Assembly: GCA_026418275.1 (NCBI GenBank)
Contig: JAOABQ010000050.1
Span: 62,001 to 126,000, forward strand
Direction of reading: 5' to 3'
Length of the DNA stretch: 64,000 bases
Origin: Clostridia bacterium
GTDB taxonomy: Bacteria; Bacillota; Clostridia; Acetivibrionales; DSM-2933
The notes under the pieces were generated by a model, which ran no database searches, was not told where the DNA came from, and was given only the letters and a program-made list of their open reading frames with translations. Made by a program: the position numbers and the translations under genes. Below are positions 16,904-26,655 of the stretch, one piece after another. Within the stretch, counting starts at the first letter, position 1. Every line of letters begins with the position of its first letter.

Positions 16904-17890
16904 GTGGGGGATATTTTATCGCAAAATGAAATAGATGAGCTGCTTAGGGCCCTAAATACTGGAGAAATTGATGTGCAACAGATGCAGGCTACCGGGCAGG
17001 AAAAAAAGATCAAAAACCATGATTTTAGAAGGCCCAGTAAGTTTGCAAAAGATCATTTGAAAACTTTAAATATTATTCATGAAAACTATGCAAGGTTGGT
17101 TACAAACTTTCTTTCGGGATACTTAAGAACCCTTGTCCAGGTAGATGTTATTTCGGTAGAGCCCTTATCCTATTATGAGTTTAATAATTCCATATCCAAC
17201 CCTGTCATTTTGGCTGTAGTTGATTTCACCCCTCTTTCCGGATCAATTATTTTGGAAATGGCGCCCAATGTTGCATATGCGCTTATTGACAGGATATTAG
17301 GGGGCAAGGGGACCTCCATGGAAAAAGTAAGGGGATTTACCGAAATTGAACTGGCCATTGTAGAAAGAATTATTATTCAGATTTTAAATCTTATGAGAGA
17401 GCCCTGGGAAAACGTTATTGCTATTAGACCCAGGCTGGAGAAAATTGAGACTAATGCACAGTTTGCTCAAATTATTTCTCCCAATGAAATCGTTGCACTG
17501 GTTACTTTAAGTGCGCGGGTTGGAGAGGTAGAAGGAATGATAAACCTTTGCATACCCCATATGGTGGTGGAACCGATTGTATCCAAACTCAGTACAAAGT
17601 TCTGGTTTTCAACAGTTGAAAAAGAGACAACCAAAGAAACCAAGCATACCATTGAAAGTAAGATTGAATATACAAAAGTACCTGTAAGAGCCATTTTGGG
17701 AAGAACAGTCATTTCGGTCAATGAATTTATCGAACTGATGCCGGGTGATGTGATTCCACTAGATAGCAGTGTAAACGGTGATCTGGAAATCTTAGTGGGA
17801 GACCTTCTAAAGTTTTATGCCAAACCTGGAGTTAAAAAGAATAAAGTGGCAATGAAGGTTTCGGAAATTGTACGGAGGGAGGAGGATTAG
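16904..17890 (+). CDS. fliM: Flagellar motor switch protein FliM
   Basis: Switch subunit of the C ring that binds phospho-CheY. It has 328 residues from a GTG start with GGAGGTGG upstream. The N-terminal CheY-binding motif is ILSQNEIDELL (residues 4-14). The middle CheC-like domain contains FLSGYLRTLVQVDVISVEP. The C-terminal SpoA domain begins near VPVRAILGRTVISV. Confidence 0.97.
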   Translation: MGDILSQNEIDELLRALNTGEIDVQQMQATGQEKKIKNHDFRRPSKFAKDHLKTLNIIHENYARLVTNFLSGYLRTLVQVDVISVEPLSYYEFNNSISNPVILAVVDFTPLSGSIILEMAPNVAYALIDRILGGKGTSMEKVRGFTEIELAIVERIIIQILNLMREPWENVIAIRPRLEKIETNAQFAQIISPNEIVALVTLSARVGEVEGMINLCIPHMVVEPIVSKLSTKFWFSTVEKETTKETKHTIESKIEYTKVPVRAILGRTVISVNEFIELMPGDVIPLDSSVNGDLEILVGDLLKFYAKPGVKKNKVAMKVSEIVRREED

Positions 17891-17891
17891 A

Positions 17892-19088
17892 ATGGGGGAC
17901 ATGTTATCACAAGCTGAAATTGATGCTTTGTTAAACGGAACATCTCTTTCAGATGCTGAATCAGGCACTGAGTCCGATGAACCCGGTAATATTCTCTCTT
18001 CACAGGAAATAGATGCATTAGGTGAGATCGGCAACATTAGCATGGGAACCTCTGCCACTACCCTGTTTACCTTATTAGGGCAGAAGGTAATGATTACAAC
18101 ACCACAGGTAACAGTTACAACCTGGGAAAAACTTTCCAGGGAATATAATGAACCTTCTGTAGCTGTAAAGGTAGAATATACCCATGGTCTACTGGGAAGT
18201 AACCTTCTTATCATGAAGGAAGATGATGTAAAAATAATTACCGACTTAATGATGGGTGGTGATGGAAGCAATACGAGCGGTGAATTGACTGATTTGCATT
18301 TGAGTGCCATTAGTGAAGCCATGAATCAAATGGTGGGGTCTTCTTCTACTTCCATGTCTTCCATGTTTGATAAAAGGATTGACATTTCACCTCCAAAGGC
18401 ATTTAGGATGCGTTTTGACTCACCCGACAGTTATGTAGATTTTGATACGTCGCAAACCCTGGTAAAGATTGCATTCAAGATGGAAATTGGAAGTCTGATT
18501 GACAGTGTAATCATGCAGCTTTTACCTATCTCCTTTGCAAAAAGTCTGGTAGATAATTTACTCAACGTGGATATGGGAGGAACGGCGCCAAGCGCAGCAC
18601 CTTCACAGCCGCCGCCTCAAAAGCCTCAACAGGCATATCCCGAGCAGCAGCCCATAAACCAGCAGCCGCAGGGAGGATATCCGGCAGGACCTCAATACAA
18701 TGACATGTCCCAGATGGGATATGGGATGGGGGCTCCTCCGGGAGGACCCATGTATAATGCGCCTTATCAAAATAGAGGTCCGGTCAGTGTACAGCCTGCA
18801 CAATTCCAGTCTTTCGACGAGAACAGGCTTATGATGGAAAAGAAAAACATCAGTCTGATTATGGATGTACCTCTTCAAGTAACTGTTGAACTGGGGCGGA
18901 CCCACAAACTGATTAAGGATATACTGGAATTTGGACCCGGATCCATTATTGAATTGGATAAGCTCGCAGGAGAGCCGGTAGACATTCTGGTTAACGGAAA
19001 AGTGATTGCAAAAGGAGAAGTAGTGGTCATAGACGAGAGCTTTGGTGTCAGGATAACCGATATTATTGATCCGTCAAAACGGCTGTAA
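17892..19088 (+). CDS. fliY: Flagellar motor switch phosphatase FliY
   Basis: Fusion of a CheC-type CheY-P phosphatase and a FliN-like C-ring domain. It has 398 residues from the ATG at 17892 (GGGAGGAGG upstream). The N-terminus, MLSQAEIDALL, copies the FliM CheY-binding motif. Two phosphatase helices carry E/N pairs: LGEIGNISMGTSA and SAISEAMNQMVGSSS. A Pro/Gln/Gly-rich linker (about 235-300) leads to the FliN/SpoA domain (DVPLQVTVELGRTHKLIKDI). It overlaps the end of fliM-coupled sequence by a single gap base. Confidence 0.96.
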   Translation: MGDMLSQAEIDALLNGTSLSDAESGTESDEPGNILSSQEIDALGEIGNISMGTSATTLFTLLGQKVMITTPQVTVTTWEKLSREYNEPSVAVKVEYTHGLLGSNLLIMKEDDVKIITDLMMGGDGSNTSGELTDLHLSAISEAMNQMVGSSSTSMSSMFDKRIDISPPKAFRMRFDSPDSYVDFDTSQTLVKIAFKMEIGSLIDSVIMQLLPISFAKSLVDNLLNVDMGGTAPSAAPSQPPPQKPQQAYPEQQPINQQPQGGYPAGPQYNDMSQMGYGMGAPPGGPMYNAPYQNRGPVSVQPAQFQSFDENRLMMEKKNISLIMDVPLQVTVELGRTHKLIKDILEFGPGSIIELDKLAGEPVDILVNGKVIAKGEVVVIDESFGVRITDIIDPSKRL

Positions 19089-19282
19089 GCTTTATGATTT
19101 TAATGAATACATACCCTATATATTTAAAATGAAAAGAATACTTAAATATATAGGCTGGATGTCGAGGTTAAAAGGTAATGAGCATATATATGGAATAGGT
19201 AGTTTTAAAACTAAGATCAACAAGTAGGCTAAAGAGTATCAAGGTTTTCTAACTAATTACTAATTTAAGGAGAGGGATACAA

Positions 19283-19645
19283 ATGGGAAAAAGGATTCTT
19301 ATTGTTGATGATGCAGCTTTTATGAGAATGATGATTAAAGATATTCTTACAAAAAACGGCTATGAAGTAGCCGGAGAAGCTGAGAACGGAGCCCGTGCCA
19401 TAGAAAAATACAAAGAGTTGGTACCCGACCTTGTAATTATGGATATTACGATGCCTGAAGTTGATGGGATACAAGCGGTTAAGGAAATAAAGAAAATTAA
19501 TGGCGATTCAAGAATTATTATGTGCTCAGCGATGGGACAGCAGGCAATGGTTATCGAATCCATTCAAGCAGGTGCAAGGGATTTTATAGTAAAACCATTT
19601 CAGGCTGACCGGGTGGTGGAAGCAGTAAAAAAAGTGCTGGGTTAA
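19283..19645 (+). CDS. cheY: Chemotaxis response regulator CheY
   Basis: Single receiver domain that signals to the switch. It has 120 residues. The acid pocket is D9/D10 and the phospho-acceptor is D54 in VIMDITMPEVDG. The Thr/Ser position is in IIMCSAMGQQAM and the Lys is in FIVKPFQ. It closely resembles B. subtilis CheY and sits in the same place, after fliY. The ribosome site is AAGGAGAGG. Confidence 0.98.
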   Translation: MGKRILIVDDAAFMRMMIKDILTKNGYEVAGEAENGARAIEKYKELVPDLVIMDITMPEVDGIQAVKEIKKINGDSRIIMCSAMGQQAMVIESIQAGARDFIVKPFQADRVVEAVKKVLG

Positions 19646-19666
19646 CTAAAGAATCGGGGTCTTACA

Positions 19667-20176
19667 ATGGAAATCATGACAATTAATTTCATCCGGGTTT
19701 TATCTGCTTTGGTTGTATTTGGATCTATTCTTTTTTTAGTTGTCGTTACTACAAGATATGTTGGCACAAAAGCAAACAAGGCAATGAAAGGGAAGTTTAT
19801 CAATATCGTAGAAACAGTAAGCCTGGGGCTGGATAAACATATTTACCTGGTGAAGGTTGGTGAACAGTTTGTTCTGATTGCTTCCGCAGGGAAAAATATC
19901 GAATATCTGACCACCGTGAAAATTGATGAATACAGTACTGAAGAGTTGATTCAATCAAATACGGCATTTGATTTCAAGAGCTTTTTTGATAAGTATATTC
20001 AAGTTTATAAAAATAAAAAAAATGAAAAGAAAAAATCAGTGGATAGTCAGGAAGAAATCGGGGCTGCATTGGAAGGAGAGGTTTTTAAGAGAAATCTGGA
20101 TAAGCTCAAGAGAATAAACAAAGGTTTTAGTACAAAGGCGAAAGAAGATGGGGATGAAAACACAAATGAAAATTAG
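19667..20176 (+). CDS. fliO: Flagellar biosynthetic protein FliO (FliZ in B. subtilis naming)
   Basis: Assembly factor for the FliP ring of the export gate. It has 169 residues with one membrane helix (about 7-28). A compact domain follows (IVETVSLGLDKHIYLVKVGE, then FVLIASAGKNIEYL), as in FliO. The tail is Lys/Glu-rich. The end overlaps the start of fliP by 23 bases. Confidence 0.9.
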   Translation: MEIMTINFIRVLSALVVFGSILFLVVVTTRYVGTKANKAMKGKFINIVETVSLGLDKHIYLVKVGEQFVLIASAGKNIEYLTTVKIDEYSTEELIQSNTAFDFKSFFDKYIQVYKNKKNEKKKSVDSQEEIGAALEGEVFKRNLDKLKRINKGFSTKAKEDGDENTNEN

Positions 20177-20933
20177 GAGGATTTGCCTTCAATTATTAAT
20201 CATTTTAATATTTGTCATTGCGTTCGCATCATTATGCTATGCTGAACCTAGTTTTCCCATCCCTAAAATTGGAATAGATCTTGAACCTGCGAAGACTCCC
20301 CAGGATACAGCAACCAGTATCCAGATTCTTTTGCTTTTGACGGTGTTGTCGTTAGCGCCATCCATTCTCATAATGATGACATCCTTTACTAGAATTGTTA
20401 TTATTCTCTCTTTCCTTAGAAATGCATTAGGAACTCAACAGATGCCGCCGAATCAAGTTTTGATTGGGCTAGCTTTGTTTTTAACCTTATTTATTATGGC
20501 TCCCATTGGTAAAGAAATCAACAATCAAGCCTTTGGGCCTTTTACCAAGGGAGAGATTACCCAGGAAGTAGCTATAGAAAAAGCATCCACAATCATAAAA
20601 GGGTTTATGTTCAAGCATACCAGGGAAAAGGACATGGCACTCTTTGTCAAGCTGTCAGGTGTGAAAACACCCGTTGAGAAGGAAAAGCTTCCTTTAACAA
20701 CTGTTATTCCCGCTTTTTTGATTAGTGAGCTCAAGACTGCTTTTCAAATCGGTTTTTTAATATTCATTCCATTTTTGGTTTTGGATATGGTCGTTTCCAG
20801 TACATTGATGTCCATGGGGATGATGATGCTTCCTCCGGTTATGATATCGCTGCCTTTTAAGATACTCTTGTTTATTTTGGTAGATGGATGGAACCTTATT
20901 ACCCAATCCATTGTCAGCAGTTTTATGAAGTGA
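20154..20933 (+). CDS. fliP: Flagellar export gate protein FliP
   Basis: Core subunit of the type III export gate. About 259 residues. It has an N-terminal signal peptide (hydrophobic to CYA, about residue 29) and further membrane helices. The hallmarks are TSFTRIVIILSFLRNALGTQ, PPNQVLIGLALFLTLF and MGMMMLPPVMISLPFKI. Starts at 20148, 20154 and 20166 are all possible; none has a strong ribosome site because the gene overlaps fliO. Confidence 0.96.
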   Translation: MKTQMKIRRICLQLLIILIFVIAFASLCYAEPSFPIPKIGIDLEPAKTPQDTATSIQILLLLTVLSLAPSILIMMTSFTRIVIILSFLRNALGTQQMPPNQVLIGLALFLTLFIMAPIGKEINNQAFGPFTKGEITQEVAIEKASTIIKGFMFKHTREKDMALFVKLSGVKTPVEKEKLPLTTVIPAFLISELKTAFQIGFLIFIPFLVLDMVVSSTLMSMGMMMLPPVMISLPFKILLFILVDGWNLITQSIVSSFMK

Positions 20934-21013
20934 CGTGAAAGCTGTAGGTAAAGAAGCAAACTTAAACAAATAAAGACATCTTATAAGGGAAAATCATTGT
21001 TGGAGGTATTTCA

Positions 21014-21283
21014 ATGGAGTCAGGACAGGTTCTAAGTTTAGCCCAGGAGGCTTTGACGGTTGTATTATATGTATCTGCTCCCATGCTTGGACTAAGTCTT
21101 ATTGTAGGATTGGCTGTCAGTATCTTTCAGGCAACGACCCAGATACAGGAGCAGACATTGACCTTTATTCCGAAAATTCTGGCAGTAGTAGCAGGGATTC
21201 TGGTTTTCGGTTCGTGGATGCTTCGGGTATTGATTGAGTTTACCGAAAAGTTATTTATGAATATGAACCAGTTTATCGGATAG
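21014..21283 (+). CDS. fliQ: Flagellar export gate protein FliQ
   Basis: Small gate subunit, 89 residues, with two membrane helices. It has the family pattern: LAQEALTVVLYVSAPMLGLS and IVGLAVSIFQATTQIQEQTL, then FIPKILAV. The ribosome site is GGAGG. It lies between fliP and fliR as usual. Confidence 0.97.
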   Translation: MESGQVLSLAQEALTVVLYVSAPMLGLSLIVGLAVSIFQATTQIQEQTLTFIPKILAVVAGILVFGSWMLRVLIEFTEKLFMNMNQFIG

Positions 21284-21363
21284 AGGTAAAAGACAATTGC
21301 AGTAAAGGTTATGCATAAGAACATTGCTCATAAACGGGCAAAGCGCAGGTGGAGGGGAAATCG

Positions 21364-22152
21364 TTGGATATACCGGTAGGGGCAATTGTAAATGGGGTAG
21401 AAGTTTTCATACTTGTTTTTGTACGAATGACCGGATTGTTTGTCATCGCCCCTATATTTGGAAGAAGAAATATTCCCGTATACCTTAAAGTTGGTTTTTC
21501 AATGCTGCTTGCCCTCATACTGGTCAATACAGTTACATTTGGAAAGCTTGATTATTACGATAATATATATAAATTTACCTTTTTGGTACTTAGTGAATTT
21601 ATTGTAGGACTGACATTGGGATATGTTTCTTATCTGGTTTTTACATCAATTTACCTTGCAGGGCAGCTTTTGGACATGCAGATCGGTTTTGGTATGGTCA
21701 ATGTAATCGATCCGGTAAGTAATATACAGGTTCCCATAACATCAAACTTTTATTTTATCACCTGCATGTTGATTTTTTTAACGGTAAACGGCCATCATAT
21801 CTTGATTAGCGGGCTTTTTGAAAGTTATAAGCATATCCCCTTAGGAGGGGCTGCGTTTAATTTAAATTTACTTGAAGATATGATGCGTCTGGTACAAAAT
21901 GTTTTGGTGGTGGGGCTTAAAATCAGTGCTCCGGTCATAGCGGCAATTCTTATCTCGGATATCGCTTTGGGATTGATATCCAAAACCGTACCGCAGCTTA
22001 ATGTTTTTGTAGTAGGGATGCCGCTTAAGATTATTATGGGACTTTTTGTAGTAATTCTAACCATACCTATGTTTGCAACAGTAGTAGATATGCTCATCAA
22101 CGGTATGCAAAGCGAGATGATGCAATTTATAAAGGATTTGGGGCAAAAGTGA
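21364..22152 (+). CDS. fliR: Flagellar export gate protein FliR
   Basis: Gate subunit with about six membrane helices. It has 262 residues from the TTG at 21364 (MDIPVGAIVNGVEVFIL), which has GGAGGGG six bases upstream; the GTG at 21349 overlaps that site. Family features include FVRMTGLFVIAPIFGRRNIP and LAGQLLDMQIGFGMVNVIDP. It overlaps the flhB start. Confidence 0.95.
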   Translation: MDIPVGAIVNGVEVFILVFVRMTGLFVIAPIFGRRNIPVYLKVGFSMLLALILVNTVTFGKLDYYDNIYKFTFLVLSEFIVGLTLGYVSYLVFTSIYLAGQLLDMQIGFGMVNVIDPVSNIQVPITSNFYFITCMLIFLTVNGHHILISGLFESYKHIPLGGAAFNLNLLEDMMRLVQNVLVVGLKISAPVIAAILISDIALGLISKTVPQLNVFVVGMPLKIIMGLFVVILTIPMFATVVDMLINGMQSEMMQFIKDLGQK

Positions 22153-23348
22153 TGGTAAAGTACCAAATAAAAAAGAGAGTTGAATGCGTAATTATATGGC
22201 TAAAGAGGCTATTAGGGTTCTCTTCAAATCCGGCAGAAAATCATTTTCATTCATATAAAAAAGTAAACCTTCAGCTTTTTGCGGAAAGTGAAAAAACAGA
22301 AAAAGCGACGCCCAAAAGAAGAGGTGAAGCAAGAGAAAAGGGTCAGGTACTTCAAAGCAGGGAAATAACCTCCGCGGTAGTATTATTGTTTTTGATTATC
22401 GGCATTAGAATATTCGGCGGCTACATGTATTCGGAAATATCCCAATTTATGAAGAGACTGCTATCCGAATATCCAAAAAATGAAGAACTATTTACACCAT
22501 CTATTTTATACAGGCTTTTTATGGAGACCCTAACGGTTACATTAAAAACCCTGGCACCTGTTTTTCTTATAGCACTCCTAACAGGACTTATTTGCTCGTA
22601 TGCACAGGTTGGTTATCTCTTTACGATGAAAACCTTGGGATTTAAGTTTAGCAAGCTAAACCCCATTAACGGAATGAAAAGGATGTTTTCACTGCATTCC
22701 TTGGTAGAGTTGGTAAAGTCCATTGTAAAGTTGGTGGTTGTAGGGTTTGTCGCATACTCCTACTTAAATGGGGAAAAAGAAAATGTTCTCAATATAATGA
22801 ATATGGATACGATGGGGATTGGCATTTATATATGTACAACTGCCATCAATGTAGCAATACGGATATGTATAGCGATGCTCTTTATCGCAGTACTGGACTA
22901 TATTTATCAGTGGTGGGAATTTGAAAGAAATATGAAGATGACTAAGCAGGAAGTAAAGGAAGAGTTTAAACAGGCGGAAGGAAATCAGGAGGTCAAGTCA
23001 AAAAGAAAACAACGGCAGCGGGAAATGTCAATGAGAAGGGTTTTGCAGGAAGTACCGAAGGCAGATGTAGTTATTACAAACCCAACACACTTTGCAGTTG
23101 CCGTGAAATATGACGCAAAGATTGCAGATTCACCGGTTGTAATTGCCAAGGGCCAGGATTACATCGCTCTCAGAATTAAGGAAGTGGCAAAGGAACATCG
23201 GGTGGAGATTGTTGAAAACAAGCCATTGGCAAGGAGTTTATATGAAACGGTTGAAATCGGGCAGCAGATACCTCCCGAGCTTTACCAGGCAGTTGCCGAG
23301 GTGCTGGCTTTTGTATACAGCCTAAAGGGGAAGGGACAGGCAGGGTAA
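22152..23348 (+). CDS. flhB: Flagellar export switch protein FlhB
   Basis: Controls the change of export substrate from hook to filament. It has 398 residues. The cytoplasmic autocleavage site NPTH is present in VVITNPTHFAVAVKYD. The N-terminal part contains KTEKATPKRRGEAREKGQV, then four membrane helices. The N-terminus is about 40 residues longer than the usual start near LQLFAESEK. The ATG overlaps the fliR stop. Confidence 0.96.
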   Translation: MVKYQIKKRVECVIIWLKRLLGFSSNPAENHFHSYKKVNLQLFAESEKTEKATPKRRGEAREKGQVLQSREITSAVVLLFLIIGIRIFGGYMYSEISQFMKRLLSEYPKNEELFTPSILYRLFMETLTVTLKTLAPVFLIALLTGLICSYAQVGYLFTMKTLGFKFSKLNPINGMKRMFSLHSLVELVKSIVKLVVVGFVAYSYLNGEKENVLNIMNMDTMGIGIYICTTAINVAIRICIAMLFIAVLDYIYQWWEFERNMKMTKQEVKEEFKQAEGNQEVKSKRKQRQREMSMRRVLQEVPKADVVITNPTHFAVAVKYDAKIADSPVVIAKGQDYIALRIKEVAKEHRVEIVENKPLARSLYETVEIGQQIPPELYQAVAEVLAFVYSLKGKGQAG

Positions 23349-23412
23349 AAAAAGCCGATTTGTTATGGCGTATGATTTAACCAAAGATTAGAAAAAAGGG
23401 GGTGCAGGGAGA

Positions 23413-25437
23413 ATGAAGATAAGCAACATTGCTGTAGCTGTATTAATCGTTGCTGTCGTATTAATCATTATTTTGCCCATCCCAAGCTTTGTCTTGGACG
23501 TACTCCTTGCAGTCAATATTTCTATTGCGGTTGTTATACTGCTCAATGTAGTATATACCAAAGATGCCCTGCAGTTATCCATATTTCCTTCATTACTGCT
23601 TCTTACCACCTTATATAGATTATCCCTTAATATAACCGCGGCTAAGCTAATTTTAGGGGAGGGTCATGCGGGGGGCGTTATTGCGGGTTTTGGAAGTTTC
23701 GTTGCAGGTGGAAACCTTGTAGTAGGATTTATCATATTCCTTATCATCATGATCGTTCAGTTTATGGTTATCACCAAAGGTTCGGAAAGGGTCGCAGAAG
23801 TCGCAGCCAGATTTACATTGGATGCAATGCCCGGTAAGCAGATGGCTATTGATGCGGATTTAAACTCCGGTCTTATCAATGATGCAGAAGCGAAGGAAAG
23901 AAGAAAGACTATCCAAAAGGAAGCTGACTTTTACGGGGCGATGGATGGTGCCAGTAAGTTTGTAAAGGGAGATGCGATTGCAGGGATTATCATTACAGTT
24001 ATCAACATATTAGGCGGTTTGGCCTTCGGCATTTTAATGAGAGGAGAGGACCTGACCACTGCTCTTAACAACTATACCATTCTTACCATTGGGGATGGAC
24101 TTGTAAGCCAGATTCCGGCATTGCTAATCTCCACAGCTACAGGTATAATTGTAACAAGAGCAGGTTCTGATGATGATTTAAGTGATGTATTGTTAAAGCA
24201 AGTATTCAGCAATCCAAGAGTACTTTATATATCGTCTGTCATGTGTTTTGCCCTCGCGTTTTTTCTACCACCCATTCCGTTTGTGACCCTTGCAGTGATA
24301 TTGGCCTTTGTGGGCTACTCCATGTCGAAGCAGCTTAAGGCAGCTCAGGCGCAAGAAGAGGTTCAGGTGCAGGAAAGTGAAGTGGAAGAAATTAGAAAAC
24401 CTGAAAATGTTATCTCTCTGCTTCAGGTAGATCCCATTGAACTTGAATTCGGTTATGGTATTATTCCCCTTGCCGATGTCAACCAGGGAGGGGATCTTTT
24501 GGACCGGGTGGTTATGATTCGAAGACAGCTGGCTTTGGAGCTAGGGATGATTGTGCCGATTATCCGGCTCCGGGATAATATACAGTTGGTACCCAATGAA
24601 TACGTGATAAAAATCAAAGGGGTAGAAGTTTCCAAAGGAGAATTGATGCTGGATCACTTCATGGCGATGAATCCAGGTGTTGCAGAGGAAGATATGGATG
24701 GAATTCAGACGGTAGAGCCGGCATTCGGTTTACCTGCGGTTTGGATTTCCGAAAGCCAGAGAGACCGGGCTGAAATGCTTGGCTATACGGTTGTGGATCC
24801 GCCTTCCATCATCGCTACCCATTTGACGGAAACCATTAAGCGGTATGCACATGATCTAACCGGCAGACAGGAAGTCCAAACTTTAATCGACAACATCAAG
24901 CAGAGTTATCCTGCCATCGTGGAAGAGCTTGTGCCTAAAGTAATGACCATCGGTGAAATTCAAAAAGTTATCGCAAACCTTCTTAAGGAAGGGGTTTGCA
25001 TCCGGGATATGGTAACCATTTTGGAAACGCTGGCAGATTATGCACCTGTCACCCATGATTCGGACATATTGACCGAATACGTAAGACAAGCCCTTGGGAG
25101 GGCAATTTCCAAGCGATTCATTGGTGATTCCAAATCCAGTGTAATCACATTAGATCCGCAGCTCGAGCAAGTCATTATGGATTCACTTCAAAGAACGGAA
25201 CATGGCTCTTATCTGAATTTGGAGCCAAGCATCAGCAATACCATTATCGGCAGCTTGTCAAGGCAGGTACAGCGCTTAATGGAGTTGGGTCAGCAGCCAA
25301 TTGTTTTGGCTTCCCCTGTCGTCAGATTATATTTCAAGAGACTTACGGATCAGGTTATACCAGGTTTGGTTGTTCTATCTTACAATGAACTTGACCCGAG
25401 TATCGAAGTTCAATCAGTTGGGACGGTGAGTATTTAA
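23413..25437 (+). CDS. flhA: Flagellar export gate protein FlhA
   Basis: Large export-gate protein that receives chaperone-substrate complexes. It has 674 residues. The N-terminal half has about eight membrane helices with the FHIPEP-type signature near RVAEVAARFTLDAMPGKQMA. The C-terminal cytoplasmic domain begins around residue 330. The ribosome site is GGGAG. It is followed at two bases by flhF. Confidence 0.98.
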   Translation: MKISNIAVAVLIVAVVLIIILPIPSFVLDVLLAVNISIAVVILLNVVYTKDALQLSIFPSLLLLTTLYRLSLNITAAKLILGEGHAGGVIAGFGSFVAGGNLVVGFIIFLIIMIVQFMVITKGSERVAEVAARFTLDAMPGKQMAIDADLNSGLINDAEAKERRKTIQKEADFYGAMDGASKFVKGDAIAGIIITVINILGGLAFGILMRGEDLTTALNNYTILTIGDGLVSQIPALLISTATGIIVTRAGSDDDLSDVLLKQVFSNPRVLYISSVMCFALAFFLPPIPFVTLAVILAFVGYSMSKQLKAAQAQEEVQVQESEVEEIRKPENVISLLQVDPIELEFGYGIIPLADVNQGGDLLDRVVMIRRQLALELGMIVPIIRLRDNIQLVPNEYVIKIKGVEVSKGELMLDHFMAMNPGVAEEDMDGIQTVEPAFGLPAVWISESQRDRAEMLGYTVVDPPSIIATHLTETIKRYAHDLTGRQEVQTLIDNIKQSYPAIVEELVPKVMTIGEIQKVIANLLKEGVCIRDMVTILETLADYAPVTHDSDILTEYVRQALGRAISKRFIGDSKSSVITLDPQLEQVIMDSLQRTEHGSYLNLEPSISNTIIGSLSRQVQRLMELGQQPIVLASPVVRLYFKRLTDQVIPGLVVLSYNELDPSIEVQSVGTVSI

Positions 25438-25439
25438 AT

Positions 25440-26654
25440 ATGAAAATTCGTCGGTATTTAGGCAGCAATACACAGGAAGCAATATTAAAAGTAAAAATGG
25501 ATTTAGGAAATGATGCCATTATTTTAAATACCCGTAAAGTGCGAAAAAAAGGGCTTTTTAGTTTTTTTACAAAGCCGATGGTTGAAGTACTTGCAGCCAT
25601 TGATGAGGACTATGGAAGCAAAAAGGAAAAAAATACTTCTTCCAGGGATGAGAAAAAGGAAGTTATGAAGGAAGAGAAAAGCACTCCGAAGGTGAGTGAA
25701 AAAGATGAAAAGATATCGGAGCTTGAAAGCAAGGTAATTAATATGGAGTCCATGCTCCAAAAAATATATGAACAGTTTCAGGGTAACGGCAATAAGCAGC
25801 AAGCGGCGGCTAGCCAGCAGCAGGATGTTCAGACTGTCCTAAAGCAGGATGAGAATAAAAAGGAAAGCTCCAAAGTGCTGCAGCTTTTTCATAATAACCT
25901 GGTAAAAAGTGAGATTGAAGCAGACATTGCAAAAAAAATCATGGATGTAGTTAGGGAGAAACTTGGGGAGAATGCCAGCATGAATGAGGCAGCATCCCTT
26001 ATATATAAATTGATTTCAGGAATGCTCGGCAAACCCGAAACCATCAACATGAGAAATGACGGGAAGCCGACAGTGGTTATCTTTGTGGGTCCTACCGGTG
26101 TAGGGAAAACCACTACACTGGCTAAAATTGCTGCAAATTATGCATTGAATTATAAAAAGAAGGTTGGTCTTATAACAGCAGATACTTACCGTATAGCGGC
26201 GGTTGAACAGCTTAAAACTTATGCGGAGATTCTAGGATTGCCCATTACAGTAGCATACTCCGCTATTGAGATTAAGGATGCAATTCATCATTACTCGGAC
26301 AAGGAATTGATATTAATTGATACGGCAGGTCGAAGCTACCGGAACAAGTCCCAATTTGAAGAACTGAAATCACTGGTGCTTGCTTCGGAAGCGGATGAGG
26401 TTTACCTGGTTTTAAGCAGTACTACGAGCATGAGAAACTGCAAGGAGATTGTCAGTAACTACAGCTTTTTAAAAGATTATAAATTGATATTTACAAAACT
26501 GGATGAGACGCTTACCAACGGCATTATACTTAATACAAGGCATATAACAGGCAAAAAGGTTTCCTATATAACAACGGGACAGTGTGTGCCGGATGATATT
26601 GAAATTGCAAATATTGATAAGATCACAAAAAACTTATTAGGGAGTATAACTTAA
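25440..26654 (+). CDS. flhF: SRP-type GTPase FlhF
   Basis: GTPase that helps set flagellar position. It has 404 residues. The N-terminal region (MKIRRYLGSNTQEAILKVK) is followed by a Lys/Glu/Gln linker. The NG domain has the P-loop VGPTGVGKTTTLAKIAAN near residues 214-230, then ADTYRIAAVEQLKTYAEIL and DTAGRS. It is directly coupled to flhA and flhG. Confidence 0.97.
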   Translation: MKIRRYLGSNTQEAILKVKMDLGNDAIILNTRKVRKKGLFSFFTKPMVEVLAAIDEDYGSKKEKNTSSRDEKKEVMKEEKSTPKVSEKDEKISELESKVINMESMLQKIYEQFQGNGNKQQAAASQQQDVQTVLKQDENKKESSKVLQLFHNNLVKSEIEADIAKKIMDVVREKLGENASMNEAASLIYKLISGMLGKPETINMRNDGKPTVVIFVGPTGVGKTTTLAKIAANYALNYKKKVGLITADTYRIAAVEQLKTYAEILGLPITVAYSAIEIKDAIHHYSDKELILIDTAGRSYRNKSQFEELKSLVLASEADEVYLVLSSTTSMRNCKEIVSNYSFLKDYKLIFTKLDETLTNGIILNTRHITGKKVSYITTGQCVPDDIEIANIDKITKNLLGSIT

Positions 26655-26655
26655 A

